A stretch of 64,000 nt of DNA from Whitmania pigra (GCA_021613335.1 JAJTWR010000308.1:2506001-2570000), one strand, 5' to 3'; positions 1 to 12,189 are shown, counted from the stretch's first letter. Made by a program: numbers and translations. The notes: generated by a model from the sequence alone, not told the origin.

Positions 1-523
1 TAAAGTAATCATTTATAATTTTATTGTATTTTTGTAAGATCTATTTAATCCATGATAGAGGTTTGTATATTTTATTAAAATATTTTTTTATGTGATTTTT
101 GTTTTCATCGCCATCCATTGTTTTCATTTAAAAAATCGAAAGTGGGGTGGATTATCGGTGGCGTTTTCTTTAGGAATTTGATGCTAAGGTTTGCAAAGTA
201 TTTAAAACTTGTTTTCGTGAAACTGGAACATAAAATATAATATGATCGCTAAAAAAATGTGCACAAAATCAAGAGTAACGGCATATTTTATTTGTTGATT
301 CTGATATTTAATAGGATTGATTCATTATCAGCAATCAGCTTGCCATTTTATTTAAACATTGAATAATATTGAATTATGCACAATCAAAAAAGTTTACTGA
401 AATTTCTCCTATCCAGCCAATTAAGAATTAATCAAAATAGCTGCCTAACGAATCCACTTTATCACTATAGAGGAAAGCTTGTTGACGGTAGTTTTTGACA
501 TCGGCTCGATTTTACCATTTCAG
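1..523. other. AT-rich non-coding flank
   Basis: I see no coding region here. The stretch ends in a pyrimidine-rich tract and an AG acceptor at 522-523, so its right end is probably intron of the Staufen transcription unit. Confidence 0.4.
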
Positions 524-613
524 GAATGGATGTTAATGTTGTACAATTTAATGAGAAACTGAGACCACCAAAATACACTCATCATCTTATCCCCTACCAA
601 AGTCACTTCAGAC

Positions 614-3600
614 ATGGTGAGGCGAACATACAACTTTTGGCACTTACACCTTATAGAAGGTTATTGTTTTTTTTATAATCAAGGATTCCAGCCTCATACA
701 GGACAGAGCTGGTACAAGCCATTTTATCTTCACCAAGGCAACAGATGGAACAACATTGTGGGCATGGAACATTTCAATCAGCCCCCATTCATCTTCAATA
801 ATCAGAACATTACAAAGCATAGATTTGAAAACGATCCTAAAAAGGTAGATAGAGGTGGTGAACAGGCTGGTTTAAACACAGCTAATGCAAAGGAAAAATC
901 ACCCATGTGTCTGGTCAATGAAATATCTCGGTTCAACAAGGTTTGCTCGAGCTTTTTTTTCTAACTTTTTGGATTTAAAAAATGGTGAAATTTTCAATAA
1001 TTGTTTGATTATTTGTATTTATCCTATCTTTTGGAGTGCCTCAAGTATCAAATAGAACCTGAAGGCACTTTTTAATTAAAACAAGCTTGCCAAACTTTTT
1101 CTTTTAAACCCTACCCTCAATGGTACTTAAGGACTGCCTGAAGCAATTGCACTGGTTCTTGATTCACAGTCGTATCACTTTCAAAATCACCCTCTTAACA
1201 TATCACACTATAGCAATGCCGAAACAACCCTATCTTCATCAACTTATCCTTCACCTGGTCTTCATTCATCTTCCACCAGTCAATAAGGCTCATCAATAAG
1301 TTAATAAGTCATCGCTCATTAACAGAGGCTTCCCATAAGCCTCCCCTAATTCACTCACCTAAAACTCACCTTTTCAGGACTTCATTAGGCAGAAAGAACA
1401 CAAGATGCCTCTTATGCTGTGTGACTTACAAATTAGTTATTATTATCTATCATTTATTTAATGTAATTTTGTCATTGTACTTCATTTATATACTGCCGTA
1501 CACATAGCTTCAGAAGTGCTGCTTGTGGCAGTGCAGGCTGGGTTAAGACCTTTGCACTGCTGTCGCACGCAGGACCGCAACCCGTTCAGCCGACCTGCAT
1601 GCCAAATGTGATTGTTGGATTAGTTTTGTTAGTGAATCAGTTACATTAAGCTCTCTGTTTACAGAACTATCGCTTGCATTGCTACTGCTATTATTTATGG
1701 AATGAAATTTAAATGTGGCACCCAATTTTAGAGGATATAATGTGACTTTATGCAAATATATAAATCTAAAAAATGTAAATTTTAATATTTTCACATTTTA
1801 TGTAACTGCTTAAAATTTAATTTACCTCTTAGCATGCTAAGTTTGGTAGTTTTCATAAGAAGTTTTATTGAGTAAGCATGTCACAGTTTAATTAACTCAA
1901 AGGACTAAAAATTGAAGGACAAAAATATTTGTATTCAAAGATGATTAATTATCAGGTTTCATTCTCAAACTTTTTCCATTTGCAGATTGAGCAGAAGTAC
2001 ACTTTAACAAATGAAGAGGGTCCAGCACACAAAAAAGTATTTTTCGTTTCTTTAAAATTGGGCAACGAGACGTTTTCATCGTCCGGGCAGAGCATAAAGA
2101 AGGCCAAACATGCTGCAGCCTTAGAAGCACTCAAAAATACTAGTTATCCAAAACCGCCTAATAAATGCCCACAAGTTTTGCCTCCTGGTTGGTATATTAT
2201 TATGCAATTTTATAGCAAATTAATTAATTTGTACCAGTGATGGGCACAAATCAAATCGAATCTCAATGATCAAATCTCAAATCATTTGTAAAATGATTTA
2301 AATCTCAACAACCAAATCTCAAATAGAATCAAAAAATCCCAAATGCCCAAATCCCAAATCGAATCAAATCTTCCAAAATTTACTGCTGCCCTATCTTTGC
2401 AAATTTTTTCGAACAAAACACAATGAAATTAACAGCCAACATTTTTAGTTTTATTATTATTTTTTTTTATTTATTTATTGAAACCAAAAAGAGGTGTCTG
2501 ATAAAAATTGGTGTCTGATAATCAGTACATATAGATAATCTTTTATTTTCCTTTTGATCAAAGGCAAACCTGGCAGCTTCCTCGGAAAATATTGTGAATG
2601 CTTTGAGCATGTTTCTGGCATTGTCAGTAACAAAATATCCAATGTCAATGCTCTGCAACTTATACTCTGACAGTATTTCCTCAAAAGCTGCACAAATATT
2701 TTTTCCTGTGTGTTGGGACCCGAAGTGTCTGTAAGCAGCCGTCTTTGTTCTCAGCTGAAAGCCTTCGTCAAAGTAGTGGAATTTTACTCCAATAATTGGT
2801 TCAAATGAACGGCTGCTCCACAAATCTGTTGAAGCATGTACACATCTGACGCTCAAATTATTATTAATTAGTAGTTCAATTTCATTCTTCAAATTGTCTC
2901 TTAATGTCTGCAATACACCAGTTAATTTTCTATTTATAGTCCTTCTACTTGGGATAACATAATTTGGATCCACAATTCTCATAAAAGAGGCAAAACCTGA
3001 ACTTTCAACTATGCTTAGTGGAAGCATTGCTTCGGCTACAAGATGTTTCACTATTCCTTCGGTAAGGGCCTTTTGCTTTGAATTGGAATCATTGTATGTC
3101 AGAGAAAGAGAATTTTCATTAATACCTCCTGCCACAGCTATGAATGGTAGCAACGAATGACTCTGTTGAGTTGTTGTTTCCTTATCTTTTTCTTTTGCAT
3201 CTTTGTACAGCTCTAGATGACTGGACTAAAGAGAAAAATCCCATATTTCCTGCTATCTAACTCGGACATATTTAAAACGCGGTAAAGCTACAAGTAGAAC
3301 AAAAGCATGTAACCTACAACAATGTTTATTTAACGGGGAGCACGCCAAAGATATAGAATTCTTAAATTTATAACCATTTTTACAAAATTAAAAATATATA
3401 ACCATCTTTATTTCAATGATTTGATTTGAAAAAGCAAATCGAATCAAAAAAAGGCAAATCTAATTGAATCAAAATCACTGAGGCCAAAATCGAATCCAAC
3501 AATGTTCAAATCGAATCGCAACCTTGCCTAAATCACGATTTAAATCGCAATTTATTTTGCCCATCACTGATTTGTACATTTGCATAACATTTGATGCTTA

Positions 3601-6115
3601 GTGTTATTAATACTTAATTTGAAGTTCAGGATGAGTTAAACAACAGCATAACACCGACTGTTCAACTGAATACGTTGGCCATGAAAAAGGGGGAAACCGT
3701 TTCATACGAAGTTGTTGGAGGATTCAGAAGCAAGAAAGCGTTGGGTACACATGGGGACACATTCGACTGTAACAGGTTTGTTTCTAAGCACTTTGTCATT
3801 TGTTTTGCTATTGTTTACTTTAACAGTCTCTGTGCACTTTTCAATGTGCAAAGATGCAAAGGATGTTAAGTTTAGAATAACCTAATAATAATTTACTATA
3901 AAATATTACTTTCATTACATTAAAATAATAAATAAAATAATAAAAATTAATGTTGTTAAATTATGTTAAAATATTGTGAACATGTTATTATTGACTTTCT
4001 GTTACGTACAGCATGTTAAGACATCATTTATTTACATATTTTTAGATGCAGCACAGGTGACAACCACCACAAAATCAAATGTCATCATAGAAATTATCTC
4101 TAAGAACATGTCATTCCATCATTGATGTATTATTTCAGATGCTATTTAACTATCCACTAATATGCTTCTCTTTATGAGATAGCATCTTAAAAATCTGATT
4201 AAGCAAAATTTTGAATCAGTCCTTTTGATTTCTTGATCAGGAACAACTGAACATCTTTAAACACTCTCCTTGGCATTATTTGCACACTCGTCGGGATACT
4301 TTTGTTTGAGAGACTTGTGACACATTTTTCTTGTAGAATAATAAATTGAGCCACAGATGTTATTATTCACATGACCAAATTATTCATAAATTCAAAACAA
4401 CATTGCATTGTTGGTTTATTTTCCAAGGATTACAACTTTTTAATGTGCTCTCGTTCTGAATTTCAGAGCTGCATTCATTGTAAAAGTTTCGATGGGAAGC
4501 AAACACTTTCTTGGCGAGGGTTATTCAGTCAAAAATGCAAGGCATTCTGCTGCCCTAAAAGCTCTTGAAGCCCTAACAAATGAGAACCATCCACCTTTTG
4601 ATGACAATATCAGAAATGATGAAGTGGTGGTGAATTCAACAGGTAATGATCTTGTATCGGATTCGTTTGTTTTAAACAGGATTTGCTTACTCCCTAACAT
4701 TTCTAATCAGCGATAGAAAGCAGAAGTGCTAATTCCAGGTCAGAAATCAGTCGAGTACACGAGATTGCCTTTAAAAGGAACTTTACCACCATCTTCCAAG
4801 TTGGTTTTAGTTTGCTTTTTTAGCTTTTTACGACATGTCTTTACTGCAATCACAACGATCATGTGCTTCTAAATTTATTCTACTTGTTTGTGCTGAAAAC
4901 AAAAATAAGTAAAATTATGAGATGTTTTGTTGACCGTTTTCAGGTGACTGGTGAGTCTGGACCAGCACACATGAGGACTTACACGACCACGTGCACTTGC
5001 GGCCACCTCACAACAGAAGGAGAAGGAAACAGCAAAAGAATATCGAAGCGCAAATCGGCCGAAAAAATGTTGGAGGAGTTGAACAAATTGCCACCTCTGC
5101 CTTCGACTTCGGCAAACAAACCTCCTAACAAGTACAGGGCCAAAATAGACAATGCAAAGGCAAATAATAAACTCATTTATAAGGTACTTGTTTTTAATTG
5201 CTAGAAAATCATTCATTTTATCATCACCATTGTTGCTAGAGGATTGGATTCAAATAAGTAATAAATGTTGAATTGTGCATATTTTTTAGTTAATATTAAC
5301 TAATATTAATATTGGTTAACTCCACATTAGGTTGTATTGTTTCATAGCATTTTTTGTGGCTTGTTTTTCTAATGACAAGTTCATAAAGATTGTACCTTAT
5401 TGAACTATTTGTAAGGCCATTTGCCTTTTCCTTTCATTTGCCTTTCAAAACTTTCAGATCCCCAAGGCTAGTCCTGATTATGGGGCAGGAATCAACCCAG
5501 TGAGCAGATTGATTCAAATCCAACAAGCCAAAAAGCAGCCAGAGCCTTCATTCTCCTTGTTGGAAGAACGTGGAAAAAGCAGAGACAGAGAGTTTCACGT
5601 GCAGGTACGAGCTGGTTTGGCAATTCTTTTTCGGACTTAATTTATTTTATAGTGACTATTTGTGTAATCAACTAGTTCTTTCAAATATAGTTAACTGGTA
5701 ATATTATAAATATTGAAAAAGAATGGTTTACTGATTTATTAGGCTACAGTGGCTGACAAATCTTGTTCCTCGTGGGCTACAAGCAAGAAATTGGCCAAAA
5801 GAAATGCAGCTGAAAGAATGCTTCAATTGCTTGGATATTCTAATAATAACATTAATAATAATAATAATAACAACAACAATAATCATTCAACACCAAAATC
5901 TTCTGAGATGAAAATGACTTCCACTGAGTTAAAAGATGGTAGGTTTAATTTAGAAGTACTGCAGTAGTCACCAACATTATTTAATAGATGCTTAATTCAG
6001 TTACTAGTGACAATATTTATTACATAACTGATAACTCCATGCTTTTTCTTAAGGTCTTATACAAAGCAAGGATGAAAATTCATCAAAGGAGGCAGTGATA
6101 ATGTCACAGCTTTGA
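614..6115 (+). CDS. stau: Staufen-type double-stranded RNA-binding protein
   Basis: Staufen binds structured RNA for mRNA localisation, translation control and decay. I read exons at 614-940, 1986-2187, 3625-3775, 4467-4642, 4711-4799, 4944-5183, 5458-5604, 5743-5938 and 6054-6115. Phases agree and give 529 residues. Four dsRBDs are visible: the first starts [15 protein letters not shown] and ends with the helix [14 protein letters not shown]; the second starts [14 protein letters not shown] and carries an inserted loop of about 25 residues; the third contains GPAHM and [19 protein letters not shown]; the fourth starts [16 protein letters not shown] and ends [19 protein letters not shown], followed by an Asn run. 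The fifth domain of fly and vertebrate Staufen is absent: the last exon adds about 20 unrelated residues and a stop. The start is uncertain. Met 614 is the first in frame after a stop, but an acceptor at 685-686 could join an unseen upstream exon. A hAT element lies in the intron 2188-3624. Confidence 0.9.
1105..1445 (+). mobile_element. LINE 3' fragment (CR1/L2-like) in a Staufen intron
   Basis: The + strand reads [18 protein letters not shown] and [15 protein letters not shown], the conserved region just after the reverse transcriptase of CR1/L2-like LINEs. The same region lies on the minus strand near 30.7-31.0 kb ([18 protein letters not shown]). Stops interrupt the reading frame. The 3' end has a GCCTC...GTGTGACTTACAAATTA pattern followed by short ATT repeats, as in the other copy. 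Confidence 0.6.
2235..3569 (-). mobile_element. hAT DNA transposon with 8-bp target duplication
   Basis: The ends are inverted repeats: CAGTGATGGGCA at the left and TGCCCATCACTG-type sequence at the right (exact over CAGTGATGGGC). They are flanked by an exact 8-bp duplication, ATTTGTAC, at 2227-2234 and 3570-3577. Near both ends there are many copies of an AAATCGAATC-like motif, probable subterminal transposase-binding sites. It lies inside the Staufen intron between exons 2 and 3, antisense to the gene. Length is 1335 bp, so it is deleted relative to an autonomous hAT. Confidence 0.92.
2467..3153 (-). pseudogene. hAT (ZBED-type) transposase fragment
   Basis: A 228-residue open frame carries the N-terminal half of the catalytic region of a ZBED-like hAT transposase: [14 protein letters not shown], then SRRTINRKL, then HASTDLWSS (first catalytic Asp region) and [13 protein letters not shown] (second catalytic Asp region). 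The BED zinc finger and the C-terminal dimerisation domain are missing, so it cannot be a complete transposase. It lies wholly within the hAT element 2235-3569. Confidence 0.85.
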
Positions 6116-6397
6116 GAATAAGAACAAGTCTTTTGGATCTTTAGAAATTAGAAATTAATTTGAATATTTTGGATCGTATTAGTATTTGCATGTCTTGATT
6201 TGTGAATGTCAAACATCATGCTGTGAGTAATCAGGTTAGCCTGATGTTAGAATTATGAAAGGATGTCAATACTCCAGCTACCATCATTTATTCTTTCTTT
6301 GCACGATGACGAATTGTTTAGCTGATCCTCCATAGCAACTTATTGTTCATTTAATTAATCCATATCAGTTAACATTTTTGAATGCTTTTGATGTACT

Positions 6398-6403
6398 AAT
6401 AAA
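6398..6403 (+). promoter_or_regulatory. candidate poly(A) signal for Staufen
   Basis: AATAAA about 280 bp after the Staufen stop codon. A second possible signal lies at 6668-6673. Confidence 0.4.
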
Positions 6404-6660
6404 AAGATATTTTCAGCATTACAAGGTAAATGGAATAACAGGAGGTTATTGCTAAATAATGTGTTCCAGATCTCTGAAAGGTTGTTAAAGACGTTTCAAA
6501 TAAAAATCATTTTAGAAAATGAATACATTTAATTGCTTCCTGTAAGGAAATGTGGTGTAGGTAACCATAAGAGTTACAAGAATTGTGAAACAATGGATGA
6601 ACCTTACCTTTTTAACATAGATATTTATTTGTTTTAATCTTTAATGGATTTAATGTTTTC

Positions 6661-6673
6661 TTTATTCAATAAA
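6661..6673. promoter_or_regulatory. back-to-back poly(A) signals (TTTATTCAATAAA)
   Basis: AATAAA on the + strand (6668-6673) and AATAAA on the - strand (read as TTTATT, 6661-6666) are one base apart, between the stops of Staufen (6115, +) and the ankyrin-MAGUK (7257, -). It could terminate both genes. The flanking sequence, 6116-7256, otherwise shows only AT-rich UTR-like sequence. The 151-codon minus frame at 6782-7237 resembles nothing I know. Confidence 0.45.
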
Positions 6674-7256
6674 AAAAAACAACTTATAAAGTCCTTTGTT
6701 AGGGAGAAAAATGTTTTTGTTGTGAAAATGGATGATAAGTAGCGATATAATATGCTGTGAATGAGATCCTTAAATTTTTTGCTAATTCTCAGCAATAAGG
6801 TTGTTAGGCAACTGCTTGGAAGCTGCACAAACTTCTTGATGCTTCAAAAACTCGATAAATGTATACTTTTTCATAGAACCCCAAATAGAATGAACAAAAA
6901 TTTTGACACAATTTGAGTTACCTTTATACAAATTTGTGTCAAGAATAAGAATAGGTCCCATATCATATTTAAACCGACAATGAAAGTCTTTATTGGACAT
7001 TGAGTTGTCATGTTTGCACATAGTCAAAAATAAGTACGAAAATGTACATGTGTCCACTAATATAAATATATATAAGGAATTGTTAATAAAAACAAAACTA
7101 CCCACAAAATATAAATCTGTCTTTCCAGTGAGCAACTTCAGTTCAAGCCAAAAACAAAAAGCAGCAGTTTGACAAATTTTAGTTTTCAAAATGTTATGAC
7201 TGGTTTGGTTTAAATTCCCATAAAAGGAATATAACAATATTCATGGCATCATGAAG

Positions 7257-10200
7257 CTAGAGTGGTGTTTCATGCTTCTGAAATTATAAAATTAAAAAAA
7301 TTTCTTTATCCAGCAATACAAATCTAACCACAACTAGAATAGGAAAGTACTCACTGCCTGGATCATTTTAAGGTGTTTTTTTGTCTGAGCTTGAGATTTT
7401 TCACTAAAATCTAAATATTTTCTTTCTGCAATTCTACTAGATTTGGATTCTAAATTGTTTCCTGGTTCTTGTGAGGGAAGATCATCAGTTGTGTGAGAAA
7501 TTCTCTTCTGCGTTTGACGATTCTTGCTTGATTTACTATTTCTTAGAGCAGATGATTCATCAGGAAAATATTTCAAAGACTCATCTAAGGAAAAATGCTC
7601 AGAATCTTCACTTGTTATTGGCTGCCAAGTGGCTTTGGTCTGAGTGTCATTTATGAAATCAGCAATATGGTAGAACCACCGGTCATCTGCAGTGTAATTT
7701 ATGACTGTCGAAAAAAGCGATTTGTAGTTTTCTTGAAACTTTAAAGCTTCCTCCAACATATAATTGGCATCCTTCACATAGTTAGGAGCTAACTGATTCC
7801 TGATAGTTTTAACAATGACTTTTGACACAGGTGCCAAATATATAACAATGGGATTGAATGCAGTTCGGAACATCAAGTGTTCGATGGAAGGAGGTGAAAG
7901 TATTGCCAGGAGGTGTTTGTTTTTGCCATATTTCTTGAAAGCTTCCACATTTGCCATTGGTTCACCATTGATTGTCACTTCCAAGTTTTCTTTGGCTTTC
8001 TCGAAAACATCGGGGTATTCTTTGATGAGCCTATTTATGACCAAGTCACAAAACAATCCTAGTATTATCACTGGGCGTAAAAAGCTGACATTCTTCAATT
8101 GGATCCGCTCATAAACCTCTGACTCATTCATTTCTGTCAAGTCACTAGAACTCAAATGACTTTCCTTCTTTTTCCTAAAGCCTTGTGTGAATAACCCACT
8201 TTTCACACTAGTGGAATTAACATCTAACAATTTTTTGCGGGCAACTATTTGCACAGCCTTCTGATCATTTGGTATGAGACCAGTCTTTAACACTTCTTGC
8301 TTTGGACCAAGAAGCTTCGCTGACCAAAATCCTTTGTTGCCAGGGGGCATGGTGTCAGTGACAAGAAACACATCACCTGGATTGACATTCAAATCAACTT
8401 TTTTTTGAGCTTCAAATCCAAAAAGAGCTTTCACATGAAAAGAATCTCCTTCCAACTGCTTCTCCACAAATGAATTACATTTTTCAATCTCATTGCACAC
8501 TTCTAATGTTGTGTAACCTTCATTACCACGTAGGATTTGATCCACCTCCTCCTTGGTTTTTCCAAATATTTGGAGATCATTTACTTTTAATATTCTGTCA
8601 CCCCTCAAGAGTCCATTTCTAAATGCTGATGAATCTTGATTAATGGTATGAATAAAAATTCCTGTCTTGTTGCCTCCAATTAATGTAAAGGGTAGAGTTC
8701 CGTCATTTGTGAAAGTAATTATTCTATGGAAATCTTTTAAATTGTTCATTGAAGTATCACCAAAACTTTCCTCTGTTGCATTCCATGATGAATTTGAAAT
8801 GTTAGCTTTTTGGCTGGAGTTGTTAAAACTTGTGCTGGATGCAGATAGTTTGTTTTGAATCTGCTCCATGATTTTAGAACTGTTATCAAGTGAAGAGTTC
8901 ATCAGGATAGGAGAAATTGATGATGAATAAGTGGGTTTGGCAGGGGCTGCTTTGTCTCCAGCTGAAATTCGAGCAAGATTGGAATGCTGAAAATTGTCAA
9001 GAGGCTGAACAGAAGCCTTTTCAAAAATCAAATTTTTCTTTTGGAGATCATTATCGGCCTTGGTTTGAAAATGTGTTGGTGAAAATTGATGTGATTCCTT
9101 ACTACTAATAGAAGGTTCACTTTCAGGATTTTGAGTAAAGTTTTTTAAATTTCGTTTTTTGGGTTGAGGTTTTTGTGATTGAGTAGAATCATTGGAGGGC
9201 ATTTGGGAATTCTTATTGGGAAGAAGTGCCTTTGGACCTTTTTTTTTATCAACTTTGTTTTCATCAGTAAGGCTTGCTGGTGGGATGCTGGTCAATGGTT
9301 GCTGTGACGATGGCTTTGTTTGAGAGCGAGATGTCTTCGCCCTTGCCGACTTTGGTGAGATTACCGGAATTACACGGATCGTAGTATTGCCACTTATATC
9401 ATTGTCATCAACTTCCAACTCGATTATTTTTTCTACGTTAGATGGAACATCCTTCTTCAATGGTTTTGGTGGTGGAACAGGTTTTGTGGATTTTCCCCTC
9501 ACATCATATTCCTTGCTGTATTCAGATTCACTTTCAGAGTTAGAATATGATGACTGGCTATCCTCTGATTCCTCTGTACCAGCAGAATTTGGGTTCCTCA
9601 CGTGTTTTTGACTGTGCATCCATTCGTGAACTCTGTCGACTTTGTTTCGGTTGCTCTTTTTTTTTAAATGTACTCTACGACTCGATTCCAGTGTGCCGTC
9701 GATAGATTGATCGTCATCGAGATAATATTCTTCACTGCCCATAGAATATTTGTCTGCATCACTTAATCTTTCTGGGTGTTCTCTTATTGTTTTATGATAT
9801 GGTAAAGTTTGTTTTAGACCTTTTTTTTTTGCCTTTCCCTTGTTATTGATTTCACTATGAATGTCCAACACCGAATTTGGAGGAGTCACACTCCACATGC
9901 TGGTTACTTCACTTTCTTGGTAGCTATTTTTTCTCAGATATTGAGATCGAAAGTCATCACGAAACTTTCCTTCCTCGAGCAATTTTTTGCGCCTTCCTCT
10001 CGAATCTAAATTTTCAACTGACTTTACTCTTCTTGAAGCTATATTCATATTCTCCAACATTGGGGAAGCCTTGGAACCACTGTTTACACTTTCTCTACTG
10101 TGCCTTTTGGAACTGTTAGACGAGCTGTACATGCCAGTTACTGCCGATAAATTTCCCTTTGAATTTTGACCGGCATTGTTTGGAAATGGTTGATGAAACT

Positions 10201-11425
10201 TCTGATTGTTTGCTGACATATTGAGCAGAGAAATTGAGTGGCTCGAAGCAGTAGCAAATGTTCCTCGCTGAAAGTTTGTTACAAATCCCCTCGCCCTTAC
10301 TTTTGGTGCTTCGTACATGATTTTACTTCTGTCCTCAATGGCTTTTTTGATAATTTGTTTTGAAACGGTATCATCATCAGCAACCAAATCGATCGGACGA
10401 CATTTGCTGTTGTCTTCTATCAACGGGTCGCATCCAGCCATCACCAAGACCTCGATGACTTTCTGGAATTCGTTTCTTGCAGCTAAATGCATGGCAGTTT
10501 CACCTCTCCTGTTCTGAATGTTGACTTCACAACCTTTGTTGAGAAGAACTTTCACCGTGTCAGTAATGTCATCTTTTGCTTTCATTCCCAACGGATCATA
10601 TTCCTGGAGAACTGTGTGGTGAAGAGGAGTGTTCCCTTCTGAATCGGTGATATTTATGTCAGCTCCGCACTCTTCGATCGCGATGAGGACAGTTTCGCCA
10701 TGACCCTGAGAGGCTGCAACATGAAGTGGTGATTTTTCTAGTTCATCATAACATGGAACTTTGATGTCTGGATTGACCTCATATACCTCACAAAACATCT
10801 TTACCAGAGCATTGTGTCCTTCCCTTGCTGCTATGTGGATGGGGATGGCTCCATGTTGTCCTTTCTTATACAAGTCTCCTCCATATCTCAGAAGCAGTTT
10901 GATCAATTCAGAGTGTCCATAGATAGTGGCCACGTGGAGAGGTGAATTTCCACTCATGTCAACTACCGAAGTCTGAGCACCTCGAGACAGCAAGAGCTTT
11001 GCCATGCGGTAATCTGCTCGCCTGATTGCATGGTGAAGAGATGAACGGCCCTTATGATCTTGAAAGTTGACGTTGGCATTGAGACTAATAATTGAATCAA
11101 CAGTTGCATAAAGTCCCCTCTTCACAGCATTCATCAACGGAGTGGTGCGCTTTCTCTGCTTGTGAGATCCATGCTCGTGTACAAAGTTGATATTGGCATC
11201 GTGCTTTTCTACCATGTATTGGATTATTGTTGGATCAAACAAAGAGGCTGCAAGCAGCAGAGGCACTTCTGTGTAGTCCGATGCAAGACGCTTAACTTCA
11301 GAAATAAGAAACGTTTTCACTTTGGATTTGTCTCTAAACTTTGTCGAAAGAATGCTGCTAACTTTTTCTATATCATTTTCTTCTATTGCCGCTATCACAT
11401 AAGGTCCATGTGTTTTTCTTCCCAT
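7257..11425 (-). CDS. Ankyrin-repeat protein with ZO-type PDZ-SH3-GUK module
   Basis: Exon 11425-7355 encodes residues 1-1357. A GCA|GTGAGT donor and an acceptor at 7278-7280 add a second coding exon, 7277-7257 (KHETPL, stop), giving 1363 residues. Residues about 50-360 form roughly eight ankyrin repeats (SSLHHAIRRADYRMAKLLL, SPLHVATIYGHSELIKLLL, TAMHLAARNEFQKVIEVLV). About 370-890 is a Ser/Lys/Pro-rich linker. About 898-985 is a PDZ (TLPFTLIGGNKTGIFI), about 995-1064 an SH3 (SFHVKALFGFE), and about 1104-1270 a guanylate-kinase-like domain. The PDZ-SH3-GUK order and residues such as FLRPVIILG and NPIVIYLAPVSK match the ZO (tight-junction) MAGUK class. The GUK has no GxxGxGK P-loop, so it is presumably catalytically dead like ZO. 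There is no ZU5 and there are no PDZ1/2. The C-terminus TPL fits a class I PDZ ligand. A 5' UTR intron of about 70 bp is suggested at 11455-11525. It probably acts as a junction or cortical scaffold (inference). Confidence 0.88.
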
Positions 11426-11461
11426 CTTTACGTCTTTTCAAAGAATCGAAATCCTAGTTAA

Positions 11462-11938
11462 ATTAAAAAGTAAATTGACTGACTAGTTAAAAAGTGGTCA
11501 TTACTCGTCGAGTTGCGTGTATTACCTGTAACTTTTAAAATCTAGCACATCGAGCTCGAGAAAATAATTATATCGAAAAAGATATAAAGTTATTTAAAAA
11601 GCAGTATTAATAAAATCAAAATTTATTATGTTGTTGTTATTTGTCGACCAAAACATCCAAAATCCAATCAACAGTTTGTGATAGTCACACCTGTCGGCAT
11701 CAGTGGTTGCTATTAATAATGCAGCGCTATAAAAATAAATTAATATTTATTTTATTTGTAAATAGAAATAGTATTTATTGATGAATTATTCGAACGCGTC
11801 ATTTACCAGTATCTGTGAAAGTAATATTCGGTGAATGTTTCCTTGTAATCAAACGAAATGAAAGATGAATGATATCAAGATCTTCAATATACGTTTTTGT
11901 TTGACTTAAATAATTAAAATAAATAATTGTTTAATTGC
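11462..11938. other. intergenic, likely 5' region of the ankyrin-MAGUK
   Basis: It contains a CAG|GTAAT donor on the minus strand at about 11526, consistent with a non-coding first exon of the ankyrin-MAGUK gene. There is no recognisable coding sequence. A good acceptor ending TTTAATTGCAG on the + strand at 11940 marks the start of the next candidate exon. Confidence 0.35.
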
Positions 11939-11940
11939 AG

Positions 11941-12187
11941 AAAAACATATCTAAAAGTTAGAAATGCATCAATAATGGCCGGGCGTGCAACCCTGGAAGA
12001 CCTTGTCCTTCGAAGCGCCCTTGCTGCAACCGACACTAGTTATCTTCTTGGTCATGTTGCTGATTTGCCTGATGACTTTAGACGTCAACTTCAGCACGCC
12101 ACTGTAAGAGGTCGGGAAGGAAGGGTCGAGCAGCTGGGTCATAAGGAATGCCTTCGCTTTCTGGAAAGATCAGTATCCTCAGTGTAG
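11941..12187 (+). CDS. candidate exon of unknown protein
   Basis: An open stretch follows a strong acceptor (TTGCAG) and contains Met at 11974. It would read MAGRATLEDLVLRSALAA and continue through FRRQLQHATVRGREGRVEQ to a stop at 12187. Its GC content is clearly higher than the surroundings, as in exons. I do not recognise the family, and no continuing exon is evident in the following repeats. It may be a gene start truncated by insertions, or part of a mobile element. Confidence 0.3.
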
Positions 12188-12189
12188 CT

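Noticed and set aside
660..686. 27-bp intron in the first Staufen exon
   Set aside because: It has GT and AG ends but is too short for spliceosomal removal, and the reading frame is open through it.
6782..7237. 151-codon minus frame downstream of the ankyrin-MAGUK
   Set aside because: It lies after the gene's stop in a region expected to be 3' UTR, has low-complexity hydrophobic/AT-driven composition, and matches nothing recognisable.
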